Source: CAZVCJ01 sp964625745 (GTDB lineage: Bacteria; Chloroflexota; Anaerolineae; VGOG01). Taken from it: DNA of 64,000 bases. Positions 32,341 through 41,501 of this stretch are shown here, in pieces. How positions within the stretch are numbered: position 1 is the stretch's first letter; every line of letters begins with the position of its first letter. A program made the position numbers and the translations under genes. The notes beneath the pieces are model-generated. The model saw nothing but the letters and a program-made list of their open reading frames with translations, was not told the origin of the DNA and made no database searches. The DNA is taken from NCBI GenBank assembly GCA_964625745.1, contig CAZVCJ010000002.1:25009-89008 (forward strand). Reading direction: 5' to 3'.

Positions 32341-32369
32341 AGTATAGCAGGTTTTGGCTCATTTGGCAG
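32341..32369 (-). promoter_or_regulatory. Promoter of the cytochrome gene
   Basis: Minus strand: CTGCCA (32364-32369), a 17-base spacer, TATACT (32341-32346). The -35 box is weak. Confidence 0.55.
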
Positions 32370-32408
32370 TTGGAGAATGGGGAGCGTTACGTGTTTGGGA
32401 CAGAGCAG

Positions 32409-33203
32409 TCAACCTAGGCCATCTATGATTCGCTCAATTTCAGTAGTGGGCCCAGCGGGAGAGCAACCAGTTGCCAGGTCGCAGACGCCACAACTGGCGC
32501 AGAAGTCCTCTTCCTCCCCCTCGCTGGCCAGCCCTTTTTCCCTCCTCATCTGGAGCAGCTTGGCGACTTCGGCGGGAGGCAAAGGGGTCTCCTGGCCTAA
32601 CTGGCGCAGGATCAGGGTGACGTAGGCGGCGTGTTCCATCTTCTCCAGCTTGAGGTAGGCATCAAAAGGGTCCTGGCCCACGGTCAATGTGCCGTGCCGC
32701 TGGATGACCAGGGCATCGTGGTTGGCGATGAGGTCCCTGATCGCCCCAGGCCCTTCGGCGCTGGAGGGAGTGGCGTATTCGGCGGTGGGGATCAGGCCCA
32801 GAGTGACGACCACCTCTGGCAGGAGGCACCTGGCCAGGGAGATGCCAGCGATGCTCAGGGCGACACAGATGGGGGGATGGGCGTGGACGACAGCGCCGAT
32901 GTCGGGCCGCTGCCGATAGGCCTCCAGGTGCATCGGTAATTCAGAGGTCGGCTTCAGAGCACGACTGGCGGGCTCGTAAGAGGGGACCCGCTTGCCCGCC
33001 AGGTCGGTTACGATCAACTGCTCAGGGGCGAGGAAGCCTTTGCTGAAGCCGCTGGGAGTGGACAGGATACGGTTCTTGCCCAGACGCACCGAGACGTTGC
33101 CGTCGGTGGCGGCTACATACCCCTTCTCGTGGAGGAGGCGACAGACGCGGACGATCTCCTTTCGCCATGCTTGCTCTGTTTGGTTATCCAGGTAGCTGCT
33201 CAA
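32409..33203 (-). CDS. Class II aldolase (fuculose-phosphate aldolase-like)
   Basis: The 264-residue protein has the class II aldolase/adducin fold: AATDGNVSVRL, the zinc-binding HAHPP and a third His in IQRHGTLTVG. Such enzymes cleave L-fuculose-1-phosphate or rhamnulose-1-phosphate to dihydroxyacetone phosphate and lactaldehyde, which fits the fucose/rhamnose island at 39.6-55 kb. The C-terminus has CASCGVCDL and then ends ERIIDGLG. The start is a TTG at 33203 inside the end of the upstream gene. A broken second copy lies at 28.6 kb. Confidence 0.85.
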   Translation of the reverse strand: MSSYLDNQTEQAWRKEIVRVCRLLHEKGYVAATDGNVSVRLGKNRILSTPSGFSKGFLAPEQLIVTDLAGKRVPSYEPASRALKPTSELPMHLEAYRQRPDIGAVVHAHPPICVALSIAGISLARCLLPEVVVTLGLIPTAEYATPSSAEGPGAIRDLIANHDALVIQRHGTLTVGQDPFDAYLKLEKMEHAAYVTLILRQLGQETPLPPAEVAKLLQMRREKGLASEGEEEDFCASCGVCDLATGCSPAGPTTEIERIIDGLG

Positions 33204-33705
33204 TCGTTTCCTTCCTCATCAATTGGGTATCCATACCAGGTGGGGCAAAAAGATAGGCGGTGAATTCTTCGTATGATGGTTTCCTGACCAGGTAGATCAG
33301 GTGTGAAGGGCAGCAGCAGTCGGAGGAACCAAAGCCGGGAACGAGTGTCTCGCTGCCGGGGAGCTGCCGGGCGGCCTGAGCCCAGAGGCACTCCAATCTG
33401 GCCGTCGAGACCGCGCTCCAGACCTCCACCAGTTGGGCGTGCTCCAGCAGGTAGTCTATGTGCCAGTGGAGCTTCTTGTCGCAGCGGCGCTGTCCTGATG
33501 GTTCGACAGGCTCACCACGACGGCTTGTCGAAGGGCGGTGGCGGGCCAGGCGAGCATCCAGGCCGCCGGCCCCCAGCGCGCTGCCTACGTAGAGATAGCA
33601 GCCAGCGGGAAAACCGAACGTGCCCAGCTTGCCAATGGTGATCTCTTCCCCGCCCTCCAGGTGCAAAACCAGGGCGTAGGTGCCTTTGGTGGATTTGTTC
33701 GTCAT
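33184..33705 (-). CDS. DUF123 (GIY-YIG-like) protein
   Basis: The 173-residue protein starts MTNKSTKGTYALVLHLEGG and has the DUF123 hallmark GKLGTFGFPAGCYLYVGSA, then HWHIDYLL, and a second half with CCCPSHLIYLV. DUF123 is often attached to endonuclease III in archaea. A repeat-coded segment (STSRRGEPVEPSGQ, 33490-33536) is inserted in frame after LARHR. The ATG at 33705 shares a base with the stop of the upstream gene (TAATG), indicating coupled translation. Confidence 0.8.
   Translation of the reverse strand: MTNKSTKGTYALVLHLEGGEEITIGKLGTFGFPAGCYLYVGSALGAGGLDARLARHRPSTSRRGEPVEPSGQRRCDKKLHWHIDYLLEHAQLVEVWSAVSTARLECLWAQAARQLPGSETLVPGFGSSDCCCPSHLIYLVRKPSYEEFTAYLFAPPGMDTQLMRKETIEQLPG
33490..33536. 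repeat. CCTGAGCCTGTCGAAGG-family repeat inside the DUF123 gene
   Basis: The element TGTCCTGATGGTTCGACAGG ... GGCTTGTCGAAGGG contains two inverted units and preserves the frame. Confidence 0.7.
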
Positions 33706-36700
33706 TAGTACTGCTCCCAACTGCCATCGGTGTAGAGGATGTAGGCTGTGCTGCGCTGTCCTGAGCCTGTCGAAGGGAGGTCGCTCTCAAGAATGATGCC
33801 GCCGTCAAATGCTTGCACCATCCCTGTAAAGCCCCGTTCCTCCTCCCTGGCCCAACCGAGCTGGCTGGTCGGGCCGCCCAGCTCTTCCCGCCACACCTTG
33901 CCAAAGCCCCTCTTCGGCTGGAAGAGGCCCGGCGGCGCGGTCAGATGGGGATCGTCCTGGGGCTGGCCTTCCTGCCAGGTGTCGGCGAAAGCCTGCCAGG
34001 TGCGATCGTCGTGGAGGACGTAGACCCCCCTGTTGTCCTCCCGCCAGAACATCCTGCCCCGTTCGAAAGCCTCTTCAGCCCAAAAGACCTCTCGTTCCGC
34101 TTCCCCCGGGCAACCGAGACGATCTCGCCGGTCGGCCCATATCGCGGAGAAGCGGATAGGTACCACGGCGCAGGGTGTGGGCGTGACCGCTGGCCTGGTT
34201 GGCGCAGGGAGCGGCGTCCCCCAAGTGACTGGGTACCAATTGGCTCCGCCGTCAATGGACTTGTATACGCCATGCTCGACCAGGGTGGCGAAAAGGGTCT
34301 GGTCGGCGGGGTAGTCCGGCGAGAGGGCCAGCGCCAGCACCCCCGCCAGCTCGCCGTCGGACCGATGGGGAAGGCCGACATTGACCGCCTGCCAGGAGTA
34401 TCCCCCATCGGTGGACTTGTAGATTCCCCGGTCGAGGCCGGCGAAAAGTGTGCCGTCCCGTGGGAATTGCGGCGATATGGCCAAGGCCTTGACCCAGACA
34501 GTGCCCGGCGGGAGTCCTCCTCCCAACGCCTGCCAGGTGAAGCCGCCGTCGTCGGAGCGATGCAGGTTGCCGTACATCGCGCCGACGAAGAGGGAGCCAT
34601 CGGTGAGACGATGGACGTCGGCGGCAAAGTCCGGCGAGAGGGCCATGGACTGGACGTACCAATCTTCTTCCTCTTTGACTTGCTCCCAGCTTTGCCCCCC
34701 GTTCGTAGTGCGATACAGCCCTTTGTACTGGAACCAGGCATAGGCTGTGCCATCCTCAGCGTAGTTTGGCGAAACGACCAGGCTCACTATCTCAGCTTCG
34801 GGTAGCCCCTGGCTCGCCGCTGTCCAGCTTTCTCCTCGGTCAGTGGAGATGAAGACCTGAGGGCGGCGGTAGTCTCCCCCGACGAAAAGGGTGCTGTCGC
34901 CCCCCCTCTTTCCCCCCCAACTTTGGGGGGGAGGAAGGGGGGGCGAGATGGCCAGAGCGGAAGCGGGGAAGAGATTGCCCAGCCCCTGCTGCAGCTCCTG
35001 CCAATGGCCGTCGCGCCATCGGTATACGCCACTGTTCGAGGCAGCGAAGAGGGTCTGATCCCCAGCGTAGTCAGGCGAGACGGCCAGGTGAAGGGGGGCG
35101 AAGCCCGTCCGGCCGGGGAAGCCCGTCTCCTGCCAACTTCGGCTCCCGTCGTGGGAGACGAACACCCCGGCCGTGGACGTGGCGGCGTAGATGGTTTGAT
35201 CCTGGCCATAGCTCGGCGAGATGGCCAGGTCGTAGACGTTCAGGCCGCCCAACTCCACCTTCAAGTCCTCCCAGACCAGCCCCTCGGCGCTCAGGCCATC
35301 TATACTCCCATAAACAGTGCCCAGCAGCAGGCCCCCGTCCGGGACGAGGGCAAAGGCGCTGATTGGTATGTCCTCTCCAAAAACTTTCCAGTTGTCGCCC
35401 CTATCCGTCGAACGATAGAGGCGGGAGATCACTTCGCTGTGAGATGCTGTGAACAGGGCGTAGAGCGTCTTGTCCTCGGCGAAAGAGGGCGAGAGGACGA
35501 GATCGCTGAGGACAGCACCCTCGTAAACCAGCCCCGAGTTGGCGGCCTGCCACGTTTCCCCTCCATCGGTGGAGCGCATCAGGCCCGCCCCGCTCAGGAC
35601 AGCGTAGACCGTGCGGTCGCCCCCCCTCTTTTCCCCCCAACTTTGGGGGGGAGGAAGGGGGGGAGAGACGGCCAGCAATTGGGCCGTTTGGTTCAGCACC
35701 TCTTCCCAGGACTGGCCGCCGTCGGTGGACTTGAGGACGACGTATCGGTCCATCTCGACCAGGCTCCAGAACAGCGTGCTGTCGGTGGCGTAGTCGGGAG
35801 AGATAGCCAGGGCCGTCGCTCGGCGATTGGTGGGCCTGTCAGCCCGCAGCTCTTCCAGGGCAGTCCAATGTTTTCCCCCGTCGGTTGATCCTTCGACAGG
35901 CTCAGGACATCGCCTGAAGAGGCCATGGCGCATGGTGCGGGCGAAGGCCGTTCCATCGGCGGCGAAGGCGACTCCTTGGACCTGGAGATCGCTCAGGCCG
36001 CGAGAGGACAAGCGCCAGCTCCGGCCGCCGTCGGTGGATTTGTACACACCGCTCCCGATGTTCCACGTGGAAAGCCCGGCTAATAGAGTTTGGTCGGAGG
36101 CGTAGTGGGGGGAGAAAGCCACCGAAACCATGTCCTGACCGGAGGGCAACCCGCCACTTATCAGCATCCAGGACTCGCCAGCGTCTTCGGATTTGTACAA
36201 CTCGTTCTCTACCAGAGCGAGAAGCGTCTGGTCCCTATCGTAGTCAGGGGAGACCACAATGCGCTGGATGGGACTGGCTGGCAACTCTATTGGCCGTAGC
36301 TCGACCGGAGCTGGCGGCGCGCCGCCGCTCTCGGCCATCACCAGGACGGAACCGCCCTGGCCGATCAGATACAGCCGCTCGGCCAGGGGGTCTAAGGCCC
36401 GCAAAGCATACTCTCCATCCAAAGGCACATCGGCCAGGGGATCGGCTGTCTGGCCGTCAACGACCAGAAGCCGGTGGCCTTTATCCCAGCCGCTGGTCAG
36501 GTAGACCAGACCTTTGTTGGGATCCACCCGCAGGTTTCCAACGATGCCTTCCAGTCGGGCCACCCAACGCTGTCCATCGGCCAATACCTTCAAGGACACA
36601 TAACCACCGAAGCCAGAACGGGTCACGTAGGCCCGGCCTGCTGTGGGGTCCACGTCTATCGAGACCACGCTCAATTCCGTGTCCGTGAACACTGAGGTGT

Positions 36701-38429
36701 GAGTGACCCCATCGTAGACCTGGAGGTAGCTACCGCCGTTGGAGCCGGGTACGCCGTTGCTGATGACCCCATAGAGAAGATTCGACTGGGGGTCAATGGC
36801 CAGATCCACAGCGGCGGGATTGGGAGAGAAACCATGCGGCTGGGGGAAAGTGGAATCAATTTTGCCCACTACGCCTTGAACGTCGGGGTCAGCGATGTAG
36901 ATTCCGCTCTCCACGATGTAAAGCTCATTCGTCCTGGGATTAACCACCGGCTTGCCTGTTTGGGGAATGAGGCCCACCGCGTGATTGGTCTGGCCGTCAA
37001 TGATTTGGATGCCCTGACCGTCGGAGTCGCCGACGTAGATCCGATGGCCGACATCATCAACGGCCAAGGGGCCGCGACCGGGGACGAGGGCCAGCTCTTC
37101 GTAGTTGCTACTGTCGAAGACGTGGAGCTGGTTGATGCTGTCGGTGACGTAGAGGCGCTGGGCGTGGGGATCAACGGCCACATCCACCACTTCAATAGCC
37201 GTCGGCACCAGCGCGACGGTGGCCTTTCGCTCCGTGTCTACGACGGCCACCTGGTTATCATACAGGGAAAGATAGAGCCTCCTCGTGTGAGGGTCAAGAG
37301 CGATGCCCCTCACACTGTTGACCGGGCCTATTTGGTCCACGATCTGCCCCGTAGCTCCGTTGACCACGATCACGCCTGGCTCCTGCCACATCGTTCGCCC
37401 GACGTAAAGGCGATTCGCCGTCTCATCCACTGCCAGGACGCTTTTCTGGTTCTGATCGCCTACCATCAGGCTGGCTATAAGGTCGCCGCTCGTGCCATCC
37501 AGAGTCAGGATTTCGTTACCCTCTTCGCCACTGAGGCTGTCGAGGGCTGCGTAGAGACGATTGGTGACCGTGTTGACCGCCAGGTCTTGGATACGGCCTT
37601 TCAGAGGGATGCTGGTCACCATCTCCAGCGTGCTGGCGGTAAAGATATCCAGGACTTCGGGAGAGTATGAGCGGGCCAGGTAGAGACGGTCGGCGGGCAG
37701 GTTGAGGGTCAGGGCGATTGCGGATGAACTGGGCAACAGGCTGGCACTGCGCAGCTCGCGGTAGTCGCTCGCATCAAGCAGGCGGATTGTTTCACCATCA
37801 GTCACGTACAGGCGGCCTACTACTTCGCCCACGGCCACAGCCTCCACGTTCTCGACAGTGGCAAGCACCTGGTGGGTGTCCCCGGCGATGACGGTCAGCG
37901 TCTTATCCTCCCGGTTGACCACGTAGACGCGGTTGGCTGTCTCGTCTACGGCCACTTCGCCATAGTCCCAGCCGCCCTGGCCCACGGGGATAGTGGCGAT
38001 GATCTCGTTAGTCGCCCCATCAATTACCGAGACATTACCTTGCTCTCCCGAATCGCCTCTGTCGTTGCGCGCGTAGATGCGCCCCGTGGTTGCGTTGACG
38101 GCTATCGCCCGCGGGTAGTAGCCGTTGCCCGTCGGCACTCCCAGCTCCAGCCTGGCGACGACTTTGGGCCAGATCCCCTCGGAAGTAGGGCCAGGTTGAG
38201 GAGTCGGCGGCGCCTCAGTGGTCGCCGTCGGGGTGGCAGGGGGAGGGGTTGGCGTCGCTTCCTCCGTTGCCGTCGGGATGACGGGGGAAGGCGTGGGCCT
38301 GATCTCGGTCGCGGCCGGTGTAGGAGTCGGCGACGCCGTCGGCGGCATCGGCGTCGCTCCCTCAGGACGGTGACAGGCTGAGAGCAATGCCAATAGCAGC
38401 AAACCCCATAATACAACTTTAGCCTTCAT
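33705..38429 (-). CDS. Very large lipoprotein with YVTN and BNR/Asp-box beta-propellers
   Basis: The 1574-residue protein has a lipobox LLSAC (Cys19), a Thr/Pro linker (about 25-90) and YVTN-type beta-propeller repeats (pattern VAVDETANRVYV, about 100-690). A long series of BNR/Asp-box repeats (S.DGG.SW, at least ten, about 740-1420) follows, then a C-terminal part with RGFGKVWREELGG and LGWAREEE, similar to LGFP-like repeats. It probably acts as a surface-bound scaffold or carbohydrate-binding protein; sialidase catalytic residues were not identified. Two C-run/G-run repeats and two GAGCCTGTCGAAGG repeats are inserted in frame between propeller blades. DUF123 is translationally coupled to it. 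Confidence 0.85.
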   Translation of the reverse strand: MKAKVVLWGLLLLALLSACHRPEGATPMPPTASPTPTPAATEIRPTPSPVIPTATEEATPTPPPATPTATTEAPPTPQPGPTSEGIWPKVVARLELGVPTGNGYYPRAIAVNATTGRIYARNDRGDSGEQGNVSVIDGATNEIIATIPVGQGGWDYGEVAVDETANRVYVVNREDKTLTVIAGDTHQVLATVENVEAVAVGEVVGRLYVTDGETIRLLDASDYRELRSASLLPSSSAIALTLNLPADRLYLARSYSPEVLDIFTASTLEMVTSIPLKGRIQDLAVNTVTNRLYAALDSLSGEEGNEILTLDGTSGDLIASLMVGDQNQKSVLAVDETANRLYVGRTMWQEPGVIVVNGATGQIVDQIGPVNSVRGIALDPHTRRLYLSLYDNQVAVVDTERKATVALVPTAIEVVDVAVDPHAQRLYVTDSINQLHVFDSSNYEELALVPGRGPLAVDDVGHRIYVGDSDGQGIQIIDGQTNHAVGLIPQTGKPVVNPRTNELYIVESGIYIADPDVQGVVGKIDSTFPQPHGFSPNPAAVDLAIDPQSNLLYGVISNGVPGSNGGSYLQVYDGVTHTSVFTDTELSVVSIDVDPTAGRAYVTRSGFGGYVSLKVLADGQRWVARLEGIVGNLRVDPNKGLVYLTSGWDKGHRLLVVDGQTADPLADVPLDGEYALRALDPLAERLYLIGQGGSVLVMAESGGAPPAPVELRPIELPASPIQRIVVSPDYDRDQTLLALVENELYKSEDAGESWMLISGGLPSGQDMVSVAFSPHYASDQTLLAGLSTWNIGSGVYKSTDGGRSWRLSSRGLSDLQVQGVAFAADGTAFARTMRHGLFRRCPEPVEGSTDGGKHWTALEELRADRPTNRRATALAISPDYATDSTLFWSLVEMDRYVVLKSTDGGQSWEEVLNQTAQLLAVSPPLPPPQSWGEKRGGDRTVYAVLSGAGLMRSTDGGETWQAANSGLVYEGAVLSDLVLSPSFAEDKTLYALFTASHSEVISRLYRSTDRGDNWKVFGEDIPISAFALVPDGGLLLGTVYGSIDGLSAEGLVWEDLKVELGGLNVYDLAISPSYGQDQTIYAATSTAGVFVSHDGSRSWQETGFPGRTGFAPLHLAVSPDYAGDQTLFAASNSGVYRWRDGHWQELQQGLGNLFPASALAISPPLPPPQSWGGKRGGDSTLFVGGDYRRPQVFISTDRGESWTAASQGLPEAEIVSLVVSPNYAEDGTAYAWFQYKGLYRTTNGGQSWEQVKEEEDWYVQSMALSPDFAADVHRLTDGSLFVGAMYGNLHRSDDGGFTWQALGGGLPPGTVWVKALAISPQFPRDGTLFAGLDRGIYKSTDGGYSWQAVNVGLPHRSDGELAGVLALALSPDYPADQTLFATLVEHGVYKSIDGGANWYPVTWGTPLPAPTRPAVTPTPCAVVPIRFSAIWADRRDRLGCPGEAEREVFWAEEAFERGRMFWREDNRGVYVLHDDRTWQAFADTWQEGQPQDDPHLTAPPGLFQPKRGFGKVWREELGGPTSQLGWAREEERGFTGMVQAFDGGIILESDLPSTGSGQRSTAYILYTDGSWEQY
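33756..33777. repeat. TGTCCTGAGCCTGTCGAAGG repeat inside the propeller gene
   Basis: It encodes LPSTGSGQR in the C-terminal domain of the large lipoprotein without shifting the frame. Confidence 0.7.
34899..34944. repeat. C-run/G-run palindromic repeat inside the propeller gene, copy 1
   Basis: CGCCCCCCCTCTTTCCCCCC ... AACTTTGGGGGGGAGG encodes SPPLPPPQSWGGKRGGD on the minus strand. Confidence 0.75.
35619..35664. repeat. C-run/G-run palindromic repeat inside the propeller gene, copy 2
   Basis: It is nearly identical to the copy at 34899 and encodes SPPLPPPQSWGEKRGGD. The two copies sit at equivalent points of two different Asp-box repeats. Confidence 0.75.
35887..35909. repeat. CCTTCGACAGGCTCAGGACA repeat inside the propeller gene
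   Basis: It encodes RRCPEPVEGST in frame in the large lipoprotein. Confidence 0.7.
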
Positions 38430-38456
38430 CGCTGTTTTCCTCTTGCAGATAGAGTT

Positions 38457-38485
38457 ATTTTACATTAGTCTGGCTTACTTGGCAA
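38457..38485 (-). promoter_or_regulatory. Promoter of the propeller lipoprotein gene
   Basis: Minus strand: TTGCCA (38480-38485), a 17-base spacer, TAAAAT (38457-38462). Confidence 0.7.
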
Positions 38486-38525
38486 GCGGGGGCTTCGGGT
38501 TCGTTTCACGTTTCGCGGCTTGAAG

Positions 38526-38554
38526 TTGCCAAGTTGATTGATTTGTGGTAAGAT
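38526..38554 (+). promoter_or_regulatory. Promoter of the L,D-transpeptidase gene
   Basis: TTGCCA (38526-38531), a 17-base spacer and TAAGAT (38549-38554), 29 bases before the start codon. It is divergent from the promoter at 38457. Confidence 0.6.
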
Positions 38555-38582
38555 AGGTATGACATAATTTGGGAGGGTAACG

Positions 38583-39386
38583 ATGAAAACCAAACTGCGA
38601 GCGTTGATGATCTTGATTTGTGTGGTATCCCAACTGGTGATTGGCGTGGGCCTGGCAGAGGGGGCGAATCCCGTGCACGTCGTCTGCAGGGGCGATACTC
38701 TTTACTCCGTGGCCCGTCGCTACGGTACCACCGTGAACGCCATCGTGCAGGCCAATGGCCTGCGAAATCCCAATTGGATTTACGTTGGCCAGAGGTTGGT
38801 CATACCGGGGACGACCGCTGCGCCCAACAACTCTTCGTCTGGTTCCACTCACGTGGTGCAGCGGGGTGAGAACCTGTATCGCATTGCTCTGCACTACGGC
38901 ACGACGGTTCAGGCCCTTGCCCTGGCCAATAACCTTTCCAGCACCTCGCTGATCTACGCAGGTCAGAGCCTGGTCATCCCCGGAGGAGGTTCGGCTTCCC
39001 CCGCGCCGGCGCCATCTCCTGTCTCAGCCCCTACTTCTGGAAAATGGATTGATGTCAACCTGGCCACCCAGGGTCTGGTGGCCTATGAGGGCCAGCGTCC
39101 CGTCTACTGGGCCACCGTCTCCACGGGCCTGGCCCGGACGCCTACGGTGAAGGGGCATTTTCACATCTACAGTAAGTATCGTTCGACAACGATGGCGGGG
39201 CCTGGTTACCGTTATACCAACGTCCCCTACGTGATGTTTTTCTACAGGGGCTACAGCATACACGGCACCTACTGGCACAACAACTTCGGCCAGCCCATGA
39301 GCCACGGCTGCGTCAACATGAGGACCAGCGATGCCCAGTGGATCTATAACTGGGCCCCCGTGGGCACGCTGGTGGTCGTAAGGTGA
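38583..39386 (+). CDS. LysM-containing L,D-transpeptidase (YkuD family)
   Basis: The 267-residue protein has a signal peptide (to about residue 27), two LysM domains that bind peptidoglycan (about 30-75 and 87-132; CRGDTLYSVARRYGTTV and RGENLYRIALHYGTTV), a Pro/Ala linker and a YkuD domain. The active-site motif is complete: IHGTYWHNNFG and SHGCVNM, with the catalytic Cys in the latter. It cross-links peptidoglycan by 3-3 bonds or anchors surface proteins outside the membrane. The start follows GGGAGGG. Confidence 0.92.
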   Translation: MKTKLRALMILICVVSQLVIGVGLAEGANPVHVVCRGDTLYSVARRYGTTVNAIVQANGLRNPNWIYVGQRLVIPGTTAAPNNSSSGSTHVVQRGENLYRIALHYGTTVQALALANNLSSTSLIYAGQSLVIPGGGSASPAPAPSPVSAPTSGKWIDVNLATQGLVAYEGQRPVYWATVSTGLARTPTVKGHFHIYSKYRSTTMAGPGYRYTNVPYVMFFYRGYSIHGTYWHNNFGQPMSHGCVNMRTSDAQWIYNWAPVGTLVVVR

Positions 39387-39541
39387 ACAAGTAGATTCCC
39401 AAACTCCTCGGTAAACTCATAGCTGACCACTACGCCGTGCCTGTTCCATTGACACGATCCTTCGCCCCTGACTAAGATGCTTCCTCGCTTGAAGATGATC
39501 GAAAGAAGTCGGGCGAGTGCTAATGGTTTTTCCTCAAACAT
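39344..39541 (-). CDS. Possible small protein between the transpeptidase and fucose isomerase genes
   Basis: The minus-strand frame is open from 39622 and reads like a protein (for example EEKPLALARLLSIIFKRGSI and HGVVVSYEFTEEFGNLLVHL). ATG 39541 after TAGGGAGT is the only plausible start and gives 65 residues. It overlaps the end of the convergent gene by 43 bases. It could be a decayed gene; no family recognised. Confidence 0.3.
   Translation of the reverse strand: MFEEKPLALARLLSIIFKRGSILVRGEGSCQWNRHGVVVSYEFTEEFGNLLVHLTTTSVPTGAQL
39449..39478 (+). promoter_or_regulatory. Possible promoter of the sugar-catabolic island
   Basis: TTGACA (39449-39454), an 18-base spacer and TAAGAT (39473-39478), 144 bases before fucI. 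No operator is evident. Confidence 0.4.
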
Positions 39542-39621
39542 ACTCCCTAGCACGGCTTCTACGTCACCCTCAATGGCGGAGATTGCTTCCCTGAATTCAT
39601 CTTCAATTAAGGAGGATAACA

Positions 39622-41433
39622 ATGGCGAATGTAAAAGATATTAAGATGAATCCCCCTCAGAACAGACTGATCGGTGATATGCCCAAAATCGGCATTCGCC
39701 CTACCATTGATGGCCGGCGGAAAGGGGTGAGAGAGTCCCTGGAAGACCAAACGATGGCCCTGGCCAAAGCGGTGGCGGAGTTCCTGACGGAAAACCTGCG
39801 CCACTCCAACGGCCTGCCGGTCGAGTGCGTCATCGCCGACACCTGCATCGGTGGCGTGGCCGAAGCCGCCCAGGCCGCTGCCAAGTTCGCCAGAGAGGGG
39901 GTAGGGGTTTCCTTAACGGCGACGCCCTGCTGGTGCTATGGGTCCGAAACGATGGACATGGATTCCTACATGCCCAAAGCGGTGTGGGGCTTCAACGGCA
40001 CCGAGCGCCCCGGCGCGGTCTACCTGGCGGCGGTCTTGGCCGGGCACAATCAGAAGGGACTGCCAGCTTTCGGCATTTACGGACGCGACGTCCAGGATGT
40101 GGGGGATACCTCGATTCCGGCCGACGTGCAGGAGAAGATCCTGCAGTTCGCCAAGGCGGGACTGGCCGTGGCTACCATGCGCGGCAAATCCTACCTCTCG
40201 ATGGGCGGCGTCTCGATGGGCATTGCTGGCTCGATTGTGAATCAGTCCTTCTTTGAGAGCTACATAGGGATGCGGGTGGAAACGGTGGATATGACCGAAT
40301 TTGTCCGCAGGATTGATGAGGAGATCTACGATAAGGAAGAGTTTGCCCGGGCCTTGCCGTGGGTGAAGGAGAACTGCAAAGAGGGACGAGAATACAATCC
40401 CCCGGCAAGCCAGCGCAGCCGGGCGCAGAAGGACCAGGATTGGGAGTTCGTGGTCAAGACGGCGATGATCGCCCGCGACTTGATGGTGGGTAACCCCAGG
40501 CTGGCGGAACTGGACTACGGCGAGGAGGCGTTGGGGCACAATGCCATCGCCTCTGGTTTCCAGGGACAGCGGCAATGGACCGACCACTTCCCCAACGGCG
40601 ACTTCCTGGAGGCGATCCTCAACTCCTCCTTCGACTGGGATGGCATTCGGGAGCCCCTCGTCATGGCCACCGAAAACGACTGTCTCAACGGGGTGGCGAT
40701 GCTCTTTGGGCATCTCTTGACCAACACCGCCCAGATCTTCGCCGACGTGCGAACCTACTGGAGCGCAGAGGCGGTCAAGCGAGTGACAGGGTACGAACTG
40801 ACCGGCTTGGCGGAGGATGGGATCATCCACCTGATCAACTCCGGCTCCGCCACCCTGGACGCCACTGGCCTGCAGACGATTGACGGTCAGCCGGCCATGA
40901 AGCCCTTCTGGGACATCACCCCCGAAGAGGTCGGAAAGTGCCTTGACTCCACGACCTGGTACCCGGCGATCACAGAATATTTCCGAGGGGGCGGTTTCTC
41001 CTCCAGTTTCCTGACCCGTGGGAGCATGCCGGTCACCATGTCCAGAATCAATCTGATCAAGGGCCTTGGCCCGGTCCTGCAGATTGCAGAAGGGTACACC
41101 ATAGACCTGCCGGAGGAGGTATACCACACTTTGAATGAGCGCACCAACCCCACCTGGCCCACCCATTGGTTCGTCCCCAACTTGACGGGCCGCGGACCCT
41201 TTAAAGACGTCTACTCGGTCATGTACAACTGGGGTGCCAACCACGGTGCCATCAGCTACAGTCACATCGGCGCGGATCTGATCACCCTGGCCTCGATGCT
41301 GCGTATCCCGGTTTACATGCACAACGTGCAGGAGGAGAAGATCTTCCGACCCAGCGCCTGGACGGCTTTCGGTGCGATGGATCCACTGGGCGCCGACTTC
41401 AGAGCCTGCGCCAATTTTGGGTCGCTATATTAG
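39622..41433 (+). CDS. fucI: L-fucose isomerase
   Basis: The 603-residue protein converts L-fucose to L-fuculose (often also D-arabinose) with Mn2+. Length and sequence match the family throughout: KIGIRPTIDGRRKGVRESLE near the N-terminus, CWCYGSETMDMD, MRGKSYLSMGGVSMGIAGS and TENDCLNGVAMLFGHLLT with metal-binding Glu and Asp. It starts after AAGGAGG and opens the plus-strand sugar island. Confidence 0.93.
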   Translation: MANVKDIKMNPPQNRLIGDMPKIGIRPTIDGRRKGVRESLEDQTMALAKAVAEFLTENLRHSNGLPVECVIADTCIGGVAEAAQAAAKFAREGVGVSLTATPCWCYGSETMDMDSYMPKAVWGFNGTERPGAVYLAAVLAGHNQKGLPAFGIYGRDVQDVGDTSIPADVQEKILQFAKAGLAVATMRGKSYLSMGGVSMGIAGSIVNQSFFESYIGMRVETVDMTEFVRRIDEEIYDKEEFARALPWVKENCKEGREYNPPASQRSRAQKDQDWEFVVKTAMIARDLMVGNPRLAELDYGEEALGHNAIASGFQGQRQWTDHFPNGDFLEAILNSSFDWDGIREPLVMATENDCLNGVAMLFGHLLTNTAQIFADVRTYWSAEAVKRVTGYELTGLAEDGIIHLINSGSATLDATGLQTIDGQPAMKPFWDITPEEVGKCLDSTTWYPAITEYFRGGGFSSSFLTRGSMPVTMSRINLIKGLGPVLQIAEGYTIDLPEEVYHTLNERTNPTWPTHWFVPNLTGRGPFKDVYSVMYNWGANHGAISYSHIGADLITLASMLRIPVYMHNVQEEKIFRPSAWTAFGAMDPLGADFRACANFGSLY

Positions 41434-41501
41434 CTGGTAGACTGGTTGGTCTCCCGACTTCCCAGTCTACCATTCCCCAGTCTACTGCTTGAGATACGAG
41501 T
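41434..41501 (+). repeat. AGTCTACCATTCCCCAGTCTAC direct/inverted repeat
   Basis: TAGACTGG followed by two CCAGTCTAC units forms a small inverted repeat in the gap between isomerase and kinase genes. Confidence 0.4.

Noticed and set aside
39913..41322. 469-residue minus-strand ORF opposite fucI
   Set aside because: Fucose isomerase is unmistakable on the plus strand.
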